Positions 44,580 to 54,135 of a DNA stretch of 64,000 nt are shown here, piece by piece. A program made the translations under genes and the position numbers. Below the pieces are notes generated by a model. The model was given only the letters and a program-made list of their open reading frames with translations. It had not been told where the DNA came from and ran no database searches. Source of the stretch: Brucella tritici (GTDB lineage: Bacteria; Pseudomonadota; Alphaproteobacteria; Rhizobiales; Rhizobiaceae); assembly GCF_008932295.1 (NCBI RefSeq), contig NZ_WBWA01000002.1, positions 186,001 to 250,000 of the forward strand, written 5' to 3'. Each line of letters starts with the position of its first letter. Position 1 is the first letter of the stretch.

Positions 44580-45863
44580 CTATTTGCCGGAACGTTCCCG
44601 CTCCACGGCGCGCCAGCCGATGTCTGTGCGATAGAAACCTTCCGGCCAGTCGATCTTCTTGATGGCGTCATAAGCCTTGGCCTGCGCTTCAGCGACGGTT
44701 TTGCCCACGGCAGTCACGTTCAGCACGCGACCGCCATTGGCAACCAGCTGCCCGTCTTTCTCTGCCGTGCCAGCATGGAAAACCTTGACGCCGTCGATGC
44801 CGTCAAGCGCGTCGAGACCGCGAATGACGCTGCCCTTCTTCACATTGGTCGGATAGCCTTCCGCAGCCATGACGATGGTCAGCGCCGGATCATCTTTCCA
44901 GTCCAGCGAAACCTGATCCAGCTTGCCGTCGACAGCGGCATTGAGCAGCGCCAACAGGTCACTGTTGAGGCGCATCATCAGCACCTGGCATTCCGGGTCG
45001 CCGAAACGGGTGTTGTATTCGATCAGCTTCGGGCCGTCCTTGCCGATCATCAGGCCGAGGAACAAAACACCGGAGAAGGGCGCGCCAATTTCCGCCATGC
45101 CGCGCATGGTCGGTTCGATCAGTTCGCGCATGGTGCGCTCGACGATTTCCGGCGTCATGACCGGCGCTGGTGCATAGGCGCCCATGCCGCCCGTATTGGG
45201 ACCGGTGTCGCCGTCGCCGACGCGCTTGTGGTCCTGCGCCGAGCCGAGCTGCACGGCGGTCTTGCCGTCGCAGATGTAGAAGAAGCTTGCTTCTTCGCCG
45301 TCCAGAAATTCTTCCACCACCACTTCGGCACCGGCAGAACCGAATGCGCCTTCAAAGCAGGCATCGACGGCATCCAGCGCTTCATCAAGCGTCATCGCGA
45401 CGACCACGCCTTTGCCTGCCGCAAGGCCATCGGCCTTGACCACGATGGGAGCGCCCTGCTGGCGGATATAGGCCTTAGCCTTTGGTGCATTGTTGAAGCG
45501 GCCATAGGCTCCGGTCGGAATATCGAAGCGGGCGCAGAGATCCTTGGTGAAACCTTTGGAGCCTTCAAGCTGGGCTGCGGCCTTGGACGGGCCGAAAACG
45601 CGAATGTTCTCGGCGCGCAGATCGTCGGCAAGGCCTGCAACCAGCGGGCCTTCGGGGCCGACTACCACGAGATCGATGGCGTTTTCCTTGGCGAAAGCAA
45701 TCACGGCCTTGTGGTCGCTGACATCCATATCGACCAGTTCGGCAGCTTCCGCGATGCCGGGATTGCCCGGTGCGCAATAGAGTTTTGTCAGTGACGGAGA
45801 AGCGGCCAGTTTCCAGGCCAGAGCATGTTCACGACCGCCAGAACCGATTAAAAGAACTCTCAT
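44580..45863 (-). CDS. purD: Phosphoribosylamine-glycine ligase
   Basis: The 427-residue ATP-grasp enzyme starts [19 protein letters not shown] and carries [18 protein letters not shown] for ATP, and [11 protein letters not shown]. It catalyses the second step of purine synthesis, from phosphoribosylamine and glycine. I start it at ATG 45863, the family start; the open frame to 45923 would overlap the beginning of ubiA on the other strand. The gene diverges from ubiA, with 58 bases between starts. Confidence 0.95.
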   Translation of the reverse strand: MRVLLIGSGGREHALAWKLAASPSLTKLYCAPGNPGIAEAAELVDMDVSDHKAVIAFAKENAIDLVVVGPEGPLVAGLADDLRAENIRVFGPSKAAAQLEGSKGFTKDLCARFDIPTGAYGRFNNAPKAKAYIRQQGAPIVVKADGLAAGKGVVVAMTLDEALDAVDACFEGAFGSAGAEVVVEEFLDGEEASFFYICDGKTAVQLGSAQDHKRVGDGDTGPNTGGMGAYAPAPVMTPEIVERTMRELIEPTMRGMAEIGAPFSGVLFLGLMIGKDGPKLIEYNTRFGDPECQVLMMRLNSDLLALLNAAVDGKLDQVSLDWKDDPALTIVMAAEGYPTNVKKGSVIRGLDALDGIDGVKVFHAGTAEKDGQLVANGGRVLNVTAVGKTVAEAQAKAYDAIKKIDWPEGFYRTDIGWRAVERERSGK

Positions 45864-45921
45864 TGCTTGCTCCGTCTTCGTCGGGGTTATAGTGATGGCT
45901 GCATATATCAAGGATTTCGCC

Positions 45922-46923
45922 ATGTCACAGCCCGAACTACACGGATCGATTCAGTCACGCAATGCGCAAGGACGTGTAAAGGACGCTCCGTCGGGTCATT
46001 GGGTCTATAAGTTGTTGCCGCAGGGATTGTGGCCCTATGCGCAGCTTGCGCGCTGGGACCGTCCGATTGGCTGGCAGCTTCTGTTGTGGCCGTGCTGGTG
46101 GTCGGCGGCACTGGTGGCGGGCGCTGGTGCACATCCGGGTGATGGCGCGTGGTCGGTTGTGCCTTCAATCTGGCACCTGTTCCTGTTTCTGGTCGGCGCT
46201 ATCGCCATGCGCGGTGCAGGCTGCACCTATAATGACCTTGTCGATCAGGATATTGACGATCAGGTGGATCGCACCCGGTCGCGTCCGCTGCCTGCCGGAC
46301 AGGTGACGCGTGGTCAGGCCAAGGCCTTTCTCGTCCTGCAAGCGCTTGTCGGGCTTGTGGTGGTGCTGCAATTCAACTGGTTTTCGATTGCGCTCGGCAT
46401 TTTCTCGCTTTTGATCGTCGCGGCCTATCCGTTCATGAAGCGCATTACCGACTGGCCACAATTCGTGCTGGGTCTTGCCTTTTCATGGGGCGCGCTGATG
46501 GGCTGGGCTGCGGTGGAAGGATCACTCTCCTTGCCGCCGGTGCTGCTTTATATCGGTGCGATCCTGTGGACCATCGGCTACGACACGATCTACGCGCATC
46601 AGGACAAGGAAGATGACGCGCTGGTCGGCGTTCGCTCCACGGCGCGCCTGTTCGGCAAACACACCAAGACTGCGCTGATGATCCTTTATGGCGGCGCTAT
46701 CGGCTTCTTTGCTGCCGCCTTTGCCGTGGCGCAGGTGCCTATGCCCGCACTGGCTGGATTGCTGGCCGCTGGCGTGCATCTCTATCGCCAGATCATCGTG
46801 CTCGATATCGACAATCCCGATCAGTGCCTGAAACTGTTCAAGTCGAACAATATTGTCGGCTGGCTGATCTTCCTCGGCCTCGTTTTCGGCAGCCTCTGGG
46901 TGGCGATCAAGCCGATCGTGTAA
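45922..46923 (+). CDS. ubiA: 4-hydroxybenzoate polyprenyltransferase
   Basis: The 333-residue membrane enzyme has the two aspartate-rich motifs of Ubi[16 protein letters not shown] and [12 protein letters not shown]. It joins the polyprenyl chain to 4-hydroxybenzoate in ubiquinone synthesis, and the chain donor could come from the synthase at 31 kb. ATG 45922 is preferred because AAGGA precedes it at the right distance; ATG 45895 and GTG 45892 are in frame. A CTCATCCTGAG palindrome lies directly after the stop. Confidence 0.93.
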   Translation: MSQPELHGSIQSRNAQGRVKDAPSGHWVYKLLPQGLWPYAQLARWDRPIGWQLLLWPCWWSAALVAGAGAHPGDGAWSVVPSIWHLFLFLVGAIAMRGAGCTYNDLVDQDIDDQVDRTRSRPLPAGQVTRGQAKAFLVLQALVGLVVVLQFNWFSIALGIFSLLIVAAYPFMKRITDWPQFVLGLAFSWGALMGWAAVEGSLSLPPVLLYIGAILWTIGYDTIYAHQDKEDDALVGVRSTARLFGKHTKTALMILYGGAIGFFAAAFAVAQVPMPALAGLLAAGVHLYRQIIVLDIDNPDQCLKLFKSNNIVGWLIFLGLVFGSLWVAIKPIV

Positions 46924-46948
46924 TTGAAGGGCGGGTGTAGACGCGCGA

Positions 46949-47018
46949 CCCTCATCCTGAGCTTGTCGAAGGACCGATCCTTCGAGGCTTCGCTACGCTC
47001 CGCACCTTAGGATGAGGG
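46949..47018. repeat. Palindromic repeat (CCTCATCCTGAG type) after ubiA
   Basis: Arms CCCTCATCCTGA (46949-46960) and TTAGGATGAGGG (47007-47018) are complementary with one mismatch; GCTTGTCGAAGG and CCTTCGAGGC form inner parts. It is a shorter relative of the element at 37618-37760. It sits between the convergent ends of ubiA and pdxH and could act as a double-sided transcription end. Confidence 0.75.
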
Positions 47019-47045
47019 CGGAGGCGTGTAGCGGTTTTCTATCCC

Positions 47046-47657
47046 TTACGGATAAAGCCGGTCCTTGTTCCAGTCACCTTCCGGCTTGAGCCGGGTGAAC
47101 AAGACGCGGTCGTGCAGGCGGAACGGGCGGTCATGCCAGAATTCGATCGAGACCGGGCGAATACGGAAACCCGACCAGTAGGACGGGCGTGGAATGTCAC
47201 CGATGGCATATTTTGCTGTATATTCCGCAACGGCCTTTTCCAGCGCGAAGCGGCTTTCCAGCGGGCGTGACTGCTTGGATGCCCATGCGCCGATGCGGCT
47301 GCCGCGCGGGCGCGAGGCGTAATAGGCATCCGCTTCGGCATCGCTTACTTTCTCCACCGCGCCGCGCACGCGCACCTGACGGCGCAGCGTCTTCCAATGA
47401 AAACACATTGCAGCCTTTTCCGCCGACAGGATTTCTCTGCCCTTGGTGCTCTCATAATTGGTGTAGAAGACGAAGCCCTGTTCGTCGAAATCCTTCAACA
47501 GCACCATGCGCACATTGGGCAGGCCATCCGGATCGACCGTTGCCAGCGCGACGGCGTTGGGATCGTTCGGTTCGCTCGCTTTGGCATCGGTCAGCCAGTC
47601 TGCGAAAAGTTTGAACGGCTGAGAGGATTCGGTGAAGTCGTCGCTTGCGTTTGTCAT
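47046..47657 (-). CDS. pdxH: Pyridoxamine 5'-phosphate oxidase
   Basis: The 203-residue FMN enzyme has the family motifs [20 protein letters not shown] and the C-terminal [15 protein letters not shown]. It converts pyridoxine or pyridoxamine phosphate to pyridoxal phosphate. ATG 47657 is the start, with no clear strong ribosome binding site. It converges with ubiA and diverges from the GGDEF remnant. Confidence 0.94.
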   Translation of the reverse strand: MTNASDDFTESSQPFKLFADWLTDAKASEPNDPNAVALATVDPDGLPNVRMVLLKDFDEQGFVFYTNYESTKGREILSAEKAAMCFHWKTLRRQVRVRGAVEKVSDAEADAYYASRPRGSRIGAWASKQSRPLESRFALEKAVAEYTAKYAIGDIPRPSYWSGFRIRPVSIEFWHDRPFRLHDRVLFTRLKPEGDWNKDRLYP

Positions 47658-47865
47658 TTTGGATATTTCAACAGCCTGTCGGAATTTTGCGGATCATCCT
47701 GCAGGGGAATCCCCGCCAAAGAAACCCCAGATGGGGCGGGTCGGGAAGGAGCTTCTTCGATAACCGGCATTTTGTCCATGGCCTTGCCGGGATGTGTCGT
47801 CGCAGGGCTCGACATAGCTTTACTTGACGGGCAACTTCTTGTAGGCGCCGATCAAGGTGGGGGCT

Positions 47866-48167
47866 ATGCCAAAACTCGATTTTCTGACGCTTTACATCGT
47901 AATTCTCTTAAATTCGCTGACGGTCTGCATCATCTGTTCAATGGGCAGAAACTCGTAATGACGGTGAGCATAGGTATCGCCAGCGAGGAGCGCGATAATG
48001 AAACGAGTGACCTCGACATTTTTGCCCGGGCCGATCTTGCGCTCGACAAGGTGAAACAGGCTGGCCGGAACGGCTATGCTACCCGCACCGCAACAGTGAA
48101 CGCACCGCACCTTCACTGTCCCGAGCAGGATACAGAAAACCGGGAACATCATTTGACGGCTGAATAA
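47866..48167 (+). pseudogene. Deleted GGDEF (diguanylate cyclase-like) gene remnant
   Basis: The N-terminal part (47866-47958) reads MPKLDFLTLYIVILLNSLTV, which looks like the first membrane segment of a GGDEF protein. The C-terminal part (about 47920-48167), in another frame, reads KLVMTVSIGIASEERDNE then LDIFARADLALDKVKQAGRN, the last third of a GGDEF domain. The middle, including the GGDEF signature itself, is gone, and the two parts are out of frame. So an internal deletion of roughly 1 kb (inferred from typical family length) has destroyed a gene for cyclic-di-GMP synthesis. Confidence 0.78.
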
Positions 48168-48287
48168 AGTACGGAGTTGGGCGTTGTGCTCTGATTCCGA
48201 TTTGTTTACCTTTCCGGCACACCGCTTGTTAACTCAAGTTCACCCATAATCCCTGCATCTTTAGCGTGTAGAAATAAGGGAATAGCG

Positions 48288-48758
48288 TTGGCCGTCGAGA
48301 CGCTTCGCCGTAAACACAATCTCCGGAGCCTGAACAGCGGTGCAAAAACACTGTGCAGGGCTGTGATTGGCATATGCATGCTCTCGCTTGCCGGTTGTGC
48401 CATGGGTGGTGTGAGCATTGAAAAGGCCGTTCCCGATTCTTCCACGATCACCGGGTCCGTGAAGCAGCCGCAGCCGGTTGAGACCGATACAGGCAAGCTC
48501 TCCGATCAATCGGCGATAAAGAACGTTGTTTCTGCGCTCAATTTTACGCAATGGGGCAAAAAGCCCGTGCCGTGGGCCAATCCCGATACGGGCAGCCAGG
48601 GAACGATCACGACGATTGCCGAGAACAACAGGAATAATCAGCTTTGCCGCGAATTCGAAACCTCGCGTGAAGCTTTTGACGGAGTTTCCATCTATCGCGG
48701 CGAAACCTGCATGGAGCGCGGCGGTCAGTGGACGGTGACTTCTTTCGCTCCGATCTGA
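48288..48758 (+). CDS. RT0821/Lpp0805-family surface lipoprotein
   Basis: The 156-residue product has a signal peptide of lipoprotein type with lipobox LSLAGCAMG (C37 by count) and a mature part typical of the RT0821/Lpp0805 family, including FETSREAFDGVSIYRGETC near the end. The start is TTG 48288, chosen because AAGGGA is upstream and the signal peptide fits. The protein probably sits in the outer membrane; its function is unknown. Confidence 0.78.
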   Translation: MAVETLRRKHNLRSLNSGAKTLCRAVIGICMLSLAGCAMGGVSIEKAVPDSSTITGSVKQPQPVETDTGKLSDQSAIKNVVSALNFTQWGKKPVPWANPDTGSQGTITTIAENNRNNQLCREFETSREAFDGVSIYRGETCMERGGQWTVTSFAPI

Positions 48759-48871
48759 GTGTTTGATCCAAAAGACGCTGAAAAGAAAAGCTCGCCCTGA
48801 CTGGAACTTTTCCGGCCACATGCGCATATTATGGGCAACGAGTCTTACTCATCTCACAGTTATTTTCCTGA

Positions 48872-49837
<966 letters not shown>

Positions 49838-49857
49838 AGCTTCACTTCAATCGGTTA

Positions 49858-49908
49858 AAGCCGGGTGTTGTCTCTTTGCGGCAGTAAAGTGACAATGCCC
49901 GGCTTTTT
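49858..49908 (+). terminator. Rho-independent terminator after the DnaJ-like gene
   Basis: AAGCCGGG (49858-49865) pairs with CCCGGCTT (49897-49904 region), extended by GTTGTC and GACAA, then a T tract. It closes the transcript before fabI. Confidence 0.8.
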
Positions 49909-49983
49909 CACTGCAATTGCTTGAAGCAGAGCCGAGCCTGTGCGATAGGGCAACAAGTTAATTGTTTTCAATGAGGACCCCTA

Positions 49984-50802
49984 ATGACCGCACAGTCAGG
50001 TTTGTTGCAGGGCAAGCGTGGATTGATTCTGGGCGTCGCCAACAACCGCTCCATCGCATGGGGTATTGCCAAGGCCGCTCGCGATGCAGGCGCAGAGCTC
50101 GCATTCACCTATCAGGGCGATGCATTGAAGAAGCGTGTCGAGCCGCTGGCTGAAGAGCTTGGCGCGTTCGTTGCCGGACATTGCGATGTGGCGGACGCCG
50201 CCAGCATCGATGCTGTTTTTGAGACGCTTGAAAAAAAGTGGGGCAAGCTCGACTTCGTCGTGCACGCCATCGGCTTTTCCGACAAGGATGAGCTGACCGG
50301 CCGTTATGTCGATACGTCGGAAGCCAATTTCACCAACACGATGCTGATTTCGGTCTATTCGCTGACCGCGATTTCGCGTCGTGCGGAAAAGCTGATGGCT
50401 GATGGTGGCTCGATCCTGACGCTGACCTATTACGGCGCCGAAAAGGTCATGCCGAACTATAACGTCATGGGTGTTGCCAAGGCTGCTCTCGAAGCAAGCG
50501 TGAAGTATCTGGCCGTTGATCTCGGGCCGCAGAACATTCGCGTCAACGCGATTTCGGCTGGTCCGATCAAGACGCTGGCCGCTTCGGGCATCGGCGACTT
50601 CCGCTATATCCTCAAGTGGAACGAGTACAACGCGCCGTTGCGTCGTACCGTTACCATCGAGGAAGTGGGCGATGTCGGCCTTTATTTCCTTTCCGACCTG
50701 TCCCGTTCGGTGACGGGCGAAGTCCATCACGCGGATAGCGGCTATCATGTCATCGGCATGAAAGCGGTTGACGCTCCGGATATTTCGGTCGTGAAAGACT
50801 GA
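49984..50802 (+). CDS. fabI: Enoyl-[acyl-carrier-protein] reductase (NADH), FabI
   Basis: The 272-residue short-chain-dehydrogenase-like enzyme has the cofactor segment GLILGVANNRSIAWGIAKAA and the catalytic pair Y159 and K166 (NYNVMGVAK, Y-X6-K as in FabI). It completes each round of fatty acid elongation and is the target of triclosan-like inhibitors. Start ATG 49984 follows GAGGACC. It ends at a strong terminator. Confidence 0.94.
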   Translation: MTAQSGLLQGKRGLILGVANNRSIAWGIAKAARDAGAELAFTYQGDALKKRVEPLAEELGAFVAGHCDVADAASIDAVFETLEKKWGKLDFVVHAIGFSDKDELTGRYVDTSEANFTNTMLISVYSLTAISRRAEKLMADGGSILTLTYYGAEKVMPNYNVMGVAKAALEASVKYLAVDLGPQNIRVNAISAGPIKTLAASGIGDFRYILKWNEYNAPLRRTVTIEEVGDVGLYFLSDLSRSVTGEVHHADSGYHVIGMKAVDAPDISVVKD

Positions 50803-50816
50803 AGCAGCGAATACGA

Positions 50817-50855
50817 AATCCCGAAAAGTTGACCGGCTTTTCGGGATTTTTCTTT
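50817..50855 (+). terminator. Rho-independent terminator after fabI
   Basis: A 12-base stem AATCCCGAAAAG (50817-50828) and CTTTTCGGGATT (50837-50848) is followed by a T tract. Its CCCGAAAAG word is also the REP core, so the terminator may have come from a palindromic repeat. Confidence 0.9.
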
Positions 50856-50916
50856 GTCTTTCCCACTGCGGGGAAATTATCCAGATTATTCATTGACGGC
50901 AGATAGAGGTAGGGCT

Positions 50917-51507
50917 GTGGCTCGGGAGATTATCTACTTTTCGCGTCATGGCGAGACAGACTGGAATGTTTCGCAGCGTATTCAGGGACAGCTCGATATC
51001 GATATCAACGATAATGGGCGTAGCCAGGCCGATCGCAACGGCGATATGCTGAAATCGCTGATCGGTGACGGTGCAGGCTTTGATTTCGTTGCAAGCCCCC
51101 TGCGACGCACGCGCGAGACGATGGAACGCATTCGTTTGCGCATGGGCCTTGATCCTTACGAATACCGCACCGATCCGCAATTGATGGAAGTCAATTTCGG
51201 CGACTGGCAGGGCTTCATGATGGAAGACATTGCCAGGGAGCGCGAAGACCTTCTGGAAGCGCGCGCCCGCGACAAGTGGAATTTCGTGCCGCCCGGCACA
51301 ACCGCCGAAAGCTATATGGGCCTTTCGCGCCGCATCGGGCGCTGGGTGGAAGCTGTGGAATGGCCCACCGTCTGCGTGACGCATGGTGGCTGTATCCGCA
51401 CGCTGTTTTACCTTTATGGCGATATGGACGGCCATGCCGCTGCCAATCTTTCCATCCCGCAGGATAAGATTCTGAAGTTTGCAAACGGCAAGCTGGAATG
51501 GGTTTGA
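50917..51507 (+). CDS. Histidine phosphatase family protein (phosphoglycerate-mutase-like)
   Basis: The 196-residue protein has the RHGET motif (YFSRHGETDWNVSQRIQG) and the second histidine in VCVTHGGCIRTL, as in histidine phosphatases. Its true substrate is not known; the mutase name is only historical. I choose GTG 50917, because GAGG lies nine bases upstream and the protein starts MAREIIYFSRHG at the family position. The open frame to 50854 is less likely. Confidence 0.82.
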   Translation: MAREIIYFSRHGETDWNVSQRIQGQLDIDINDNGRSQADRNGDMLKSLIGDGAGFDFVASPLRRTRETMERIRLRMGLDPYEYRTDPQLMEVNFGDWQGFMMEDIAREREDLLEARARDKWNFVPPGTTAESYMGLSRRIGRWVEAVEWPTVCVTHGGCIRTLFYLYGDMDGHAAANLSIPQDKILKFANGKLEWV

Positions 51508-51566
51508 TCCCGCAAATCAGTCTATAGTGACCGCGAACAGAGTTTTGCCAGCGATGGAGGCGTTAC

Positions 51567-52324
51567 ATGCCCTTCGAACGTTTCGCGGTCATATCGGATA
51601 TTCACGGTAACAGCGATGCGCTGGCTGCGGTGCTGGCCGATATAGATGCTTTGCAAATCGAGACGACCATCATCTCGGCGATCATCTGAGCGGTCCCTTA
51701 GCCGCGCGTGAGACAGCAGATATGCTGATGGCGCGAGAAATGATCTGCATTCGCGGCAATCATGATCGCTGACTTGTGGAAAAGTCGCTCGCGGAGATGG
51801 GCCCCTCGGATCGGGTCGCACGCGAACAGCTCGATGACCGGCAAATCGAATGGCTGCGCGCAATGCCTGCATCGCGCTCTCTGGCTGATGGACGCATATT
51901 CATCTGCCACGGAACCCCATCGAGCGATACCACCTACTGGATGGAGAAAGTTACCGCGAATGGCGATGTTGTTCTGCGGTCCCGGGACGAGATCGAGGCG
52001 GAGGCCGAAAATATAGCGGCGTCTCTCATCCTTTGCGGCCATACGCATACGCCGCGGGTTGTTCGTCTTGGGGACGGGCGAATGCTGGTCAATCCGGGAA
52101 GCGTGGGTTGTCCCGGTTACGACGACGATCACCCGGTTCCACATATTGTCCAGACTGGCAATCCCAATGCGTCCTATGCCGTCATCGGGCAGACCGGGTC
52201 TGGCTGGCAGATAACCCTGCGCAATGTTCCCTACGATACGGCACGGATGGTCCAGATGGCGGAGAACAACGGTCGTGCCGAATGGGCGCGTGTTGTCAGA
52301 AGCGGCTGGTTCCAGCCCAAATAA
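51567..52324 (+). pseudogene. Metallophosphoesterase gene with a frameshift and a nonsense codon
   Basis: The first part reads MPFERFAVISDIHGNSDALA, the DXH metal site of metallophosphoesterases, and then stops. One missing base near 51671-51676 restores GDHLSGPLAARETADML and NHDR, the GNHD motif. Directly after it is an in-frame TGA at 51770-51772, where homologues need a sense codon. The C-terminal part, with CGHTHTPRVV and NPGSVGCPGYDD, is open to 52324. The intact gene would encode about 252 residues. Two separate lesions make a real pseudogene more likely than a sequencing error. Confidence 0.85.
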
Positions 52325-52326
52325 AA

Positions 52327-52353
52327 AGAGCGGCTTATGAGCCGCTCATTTTT
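52327..52353 (+). terminator. Terminator after the metallophosphoesterase remnant
   Basis: AGAGCGGCT (52327-52335 region) pairs with AGCCGCTC and is followed by ATTTTTC. It ends a transcript on the plus strand and faces the DUF1344 gene. Confidence 0.8.
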
Positions 52354-52374
52354 CTATAGGGGACGGTTTCGGGC

Positions 52375-52626
52375 TTACGGAGCTTCCTGAATGTCGGTGA
52401 TGAAGCGCGTGCTGTCGACCATATCGTAGATGATAAGGACCTTCATGCCCTTGTTGATCGCGCTGTAATCGAACTCGCCGGGCAGCTTGTATGTCTGGCC
52501 GTCATCCAGCGTTATGGTTTCGCTGTCCTTGTTGATGCCGGTGATCTTGCCTTCGGCATCGTCTGCCATCGCCACCGTCGAGAAGAGCGACGCCACGATG
52601 AGAATTAATCCGACCAGATAATGCAT
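52375..52626 (-). CDS. DUF1344 secreted protein
   Basis: The 83-residue product has a signal peptide (LVGLILIVASLFSTVAMA) and a small beta-barrel-like mature part (EGKITGINKDSETITLDDGQ) of the DUF1344 family, found in Rhizobiales. The function is unknown; the fold may be OB-like. It is read toward the metallophosphoesterase remnant, and a promoter should lie in the 280-base region to its right. Confidence 0.78.
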   Translation of the reverse strand: MHYLVGLILIVASLFSTVAMADDAEGKITGINKDSETITLDDGQTYKLPGEFDYSAINKGMKVLIIYDMVDSTRFITDIQEAP

Positions 52627-52908
52627 GACTTTCCGTTCCTTTGGTTGTGCCTCGGGTTGGGTTGTCGCCTGACCGATTCGACACGATTGTCGTGATTGCG
52701 ATTTTTAGCGCGTCGCGCCGGATATCCCACAGTGTAGCGTGCGGAATGTGTCAAAAAAAATGCCGGATATCGATCTTCAGAAGGAAATTTTACGTCACGG
52801 GGGAGCTTGATTTGACCGGCGTCAAAAAGCTCAATAAAACCGGGCCGTAAAGTAGCTGCTCTCTCCTTGACCTGCTCCGGACAAGGACAATTTATTCAGG
52901 CGTCGCGC

Positions 52909-54003
52909 ATGTCTCACAATAGTTTCGGTCATCTGTTCCGCGTAACCACCTGGGGCGAAAGCCACGGTCTGGCGCTCGGTTGCGTTGTTGACGGCTGCCC
53001 GCCCGGCATCACGTTCACGGAAGCCGAAATTCAGGCCTATCTCGACAAGCGCAAGCCCGGCCAGTCCAAATATACGACGCAGCGCCGCGAACCCGATCAG
53101 GTGCGTGTGCTTTCCGGTGTTCTTCTGGGTGACGACGGCGTGACCATGACAACGACCGGCACACCGATCTCGATGATGATCGAGAACACCGATCAGCGCT
53201 CGAAGGATTATGGCGAGATTGCCCGCCAGTATCGTCCGGGCCACGCCGATTACACTTATGACGTCAAATACGGCATTCGCGACTATCGTGGCGGCGGGCG
53301 TTCGTCGGCGCGCGAAACGGCGGCCCGTGTTGCCGCGGGTGCCATTGCACGCAAGATCGTGCCGGGGCTGGAAGTCAAGGGCGCGCTGGTTGCCATGGGT
53401 GTACACGGTATCGACCGCCGCCGCTGGAACTGGTCGGAAGTGGACAACAATCCTTTCTTTTCGCCGGATGCGGGTTCGGTCGAGCTGTTCGCGGATTATC
53501 TTGATAGCATTCGCAAGAGCGGATCGTCGGTTGGCGCGGTCATCGAGATCGTTGCCGAGGGCGTGCCTGCTGGTATCGGAGCGCCGATCTACGGCAAGCT
53601 CGATCAGGATATTGCAAGCCTGCTGATGTCGATCAACGCCGTGAAGGGCGTGGAAATTGGTAACGGTTTCGAGGCTGCCCGTCTTACCGGTGAAGAAAAT
53701 GCCGACGAAATGCGCATGGGCAATGACGGCAAGCCGCTGTTCCTGTCCAATCATGCAGGCGGCATTCTCGGTGGCATTGCGACCGGTGCGCCGGTTGTGG
53801 CGCGCTTTGCGGTCAAGCCGACCTCGTCTATCCTGACCCCGCGCCGCTCCATCGACAAGGACGGCAAGGAAGTGGATGTGATGACCAAGGGTCGTCACGA
53901 TCCATGTGTGGGTATTCGCGCCGTGCCGATTGGCGAGGCGATGGTGGCTTGCGCGATTGCCGATCATTATCTGCGCCACCGCGGCCAAACTGGCCGCGTC
54001 TGA
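52909..54003 (+). CDS. aroC: Chorismate synthase
   Basis: The 364-residue enzyme starts [20 protein letters not shown] and has the family motifs [22 protein letters not shown] and [11 protein letters not shown]. It makes chorismate from EPSP with reduced flavin. ATG 52909 is the family start; the open frame to 52867 is not supported. The last residues (RGQTGRV) and the stop codon are part of a 30-base tandem repeat that continues into the intergenic region. Confidence 0.95.
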   Translation: MSHNSFGHLFRVTTWGESHGLALGCVVDGCPPGITFTEAEIQAYLDKRKPGQSKYTTQRREPDQVRVLSGVLLGDDGVTMTTTGTPISMMIENTDQRSKDYGEIARQYRPGHADYTYDVKYGIRDYRGGGRSSARETAARVAAGAIARKIVPGLEVKGALVAMGVHGIDRRRWNWSEVDNNPFFSPDAGSVELFADYLDSIRKSGSSVGAVIEIVAEGVPAGIGAPIYGKLDQDIASLLMSINAVKGVEIGNGFEAARLTGEENADEMRMGNDGKPLFLSNHAGGILGGIATGAPVVARFAVKPTSSILTPRRSIDKDGKEVDVMTKGRHDPCVGIRAVPIGEAMVACAIADHYLRHRGQTGRV

Positions 54004-54091
54004 ACAATTTGGGGCCAAACTGGCCGCGTCTGACTAACTTGGGGCCAAATTGGCCTCGTCTGATTGAATTCGGCCATATTGGCCATATCTG
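53981..54091 (+). repeat. Tandem array of four ~30-base units with GGCCA/TGGCC hairpins, from the end of aroC toward ribB
   Basis: Palindromes GGCCA-N3-TGGCC occur at 53983-53995, 54013-54025, 54043-54055 and 54072-54084, that is at spacings of 30, 30 and 29 bases. Each is followed by a five-base TCTGA, except for small changes. The first unit is coding (end of aroC) and its TCTGA supplies the aroC stop. In RNA each unit makes a small hairpin with a three-base loop. The copies are diverging from first to last. Confidence 0.85.
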
Positions 54092-54135
54092 ACCGACGAT
54101 AGGGCCCGTTGGTTGCCTGACACATAGAGGTCGAA

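Noticed and set aside
52641..52850. A 69-codon frame upstream of aroC
   Set aside because: It has no ribosome binding site or family match, and lies in a region likely to hold two promoters.
52867..52896. TTGACC and TTTATT boxes as an aroC promoter
   Set aside because: The spacing is 18 bases and the -10 box would end only 12 bases from the ATG, leaving almost no leader; the match is too weak to list.
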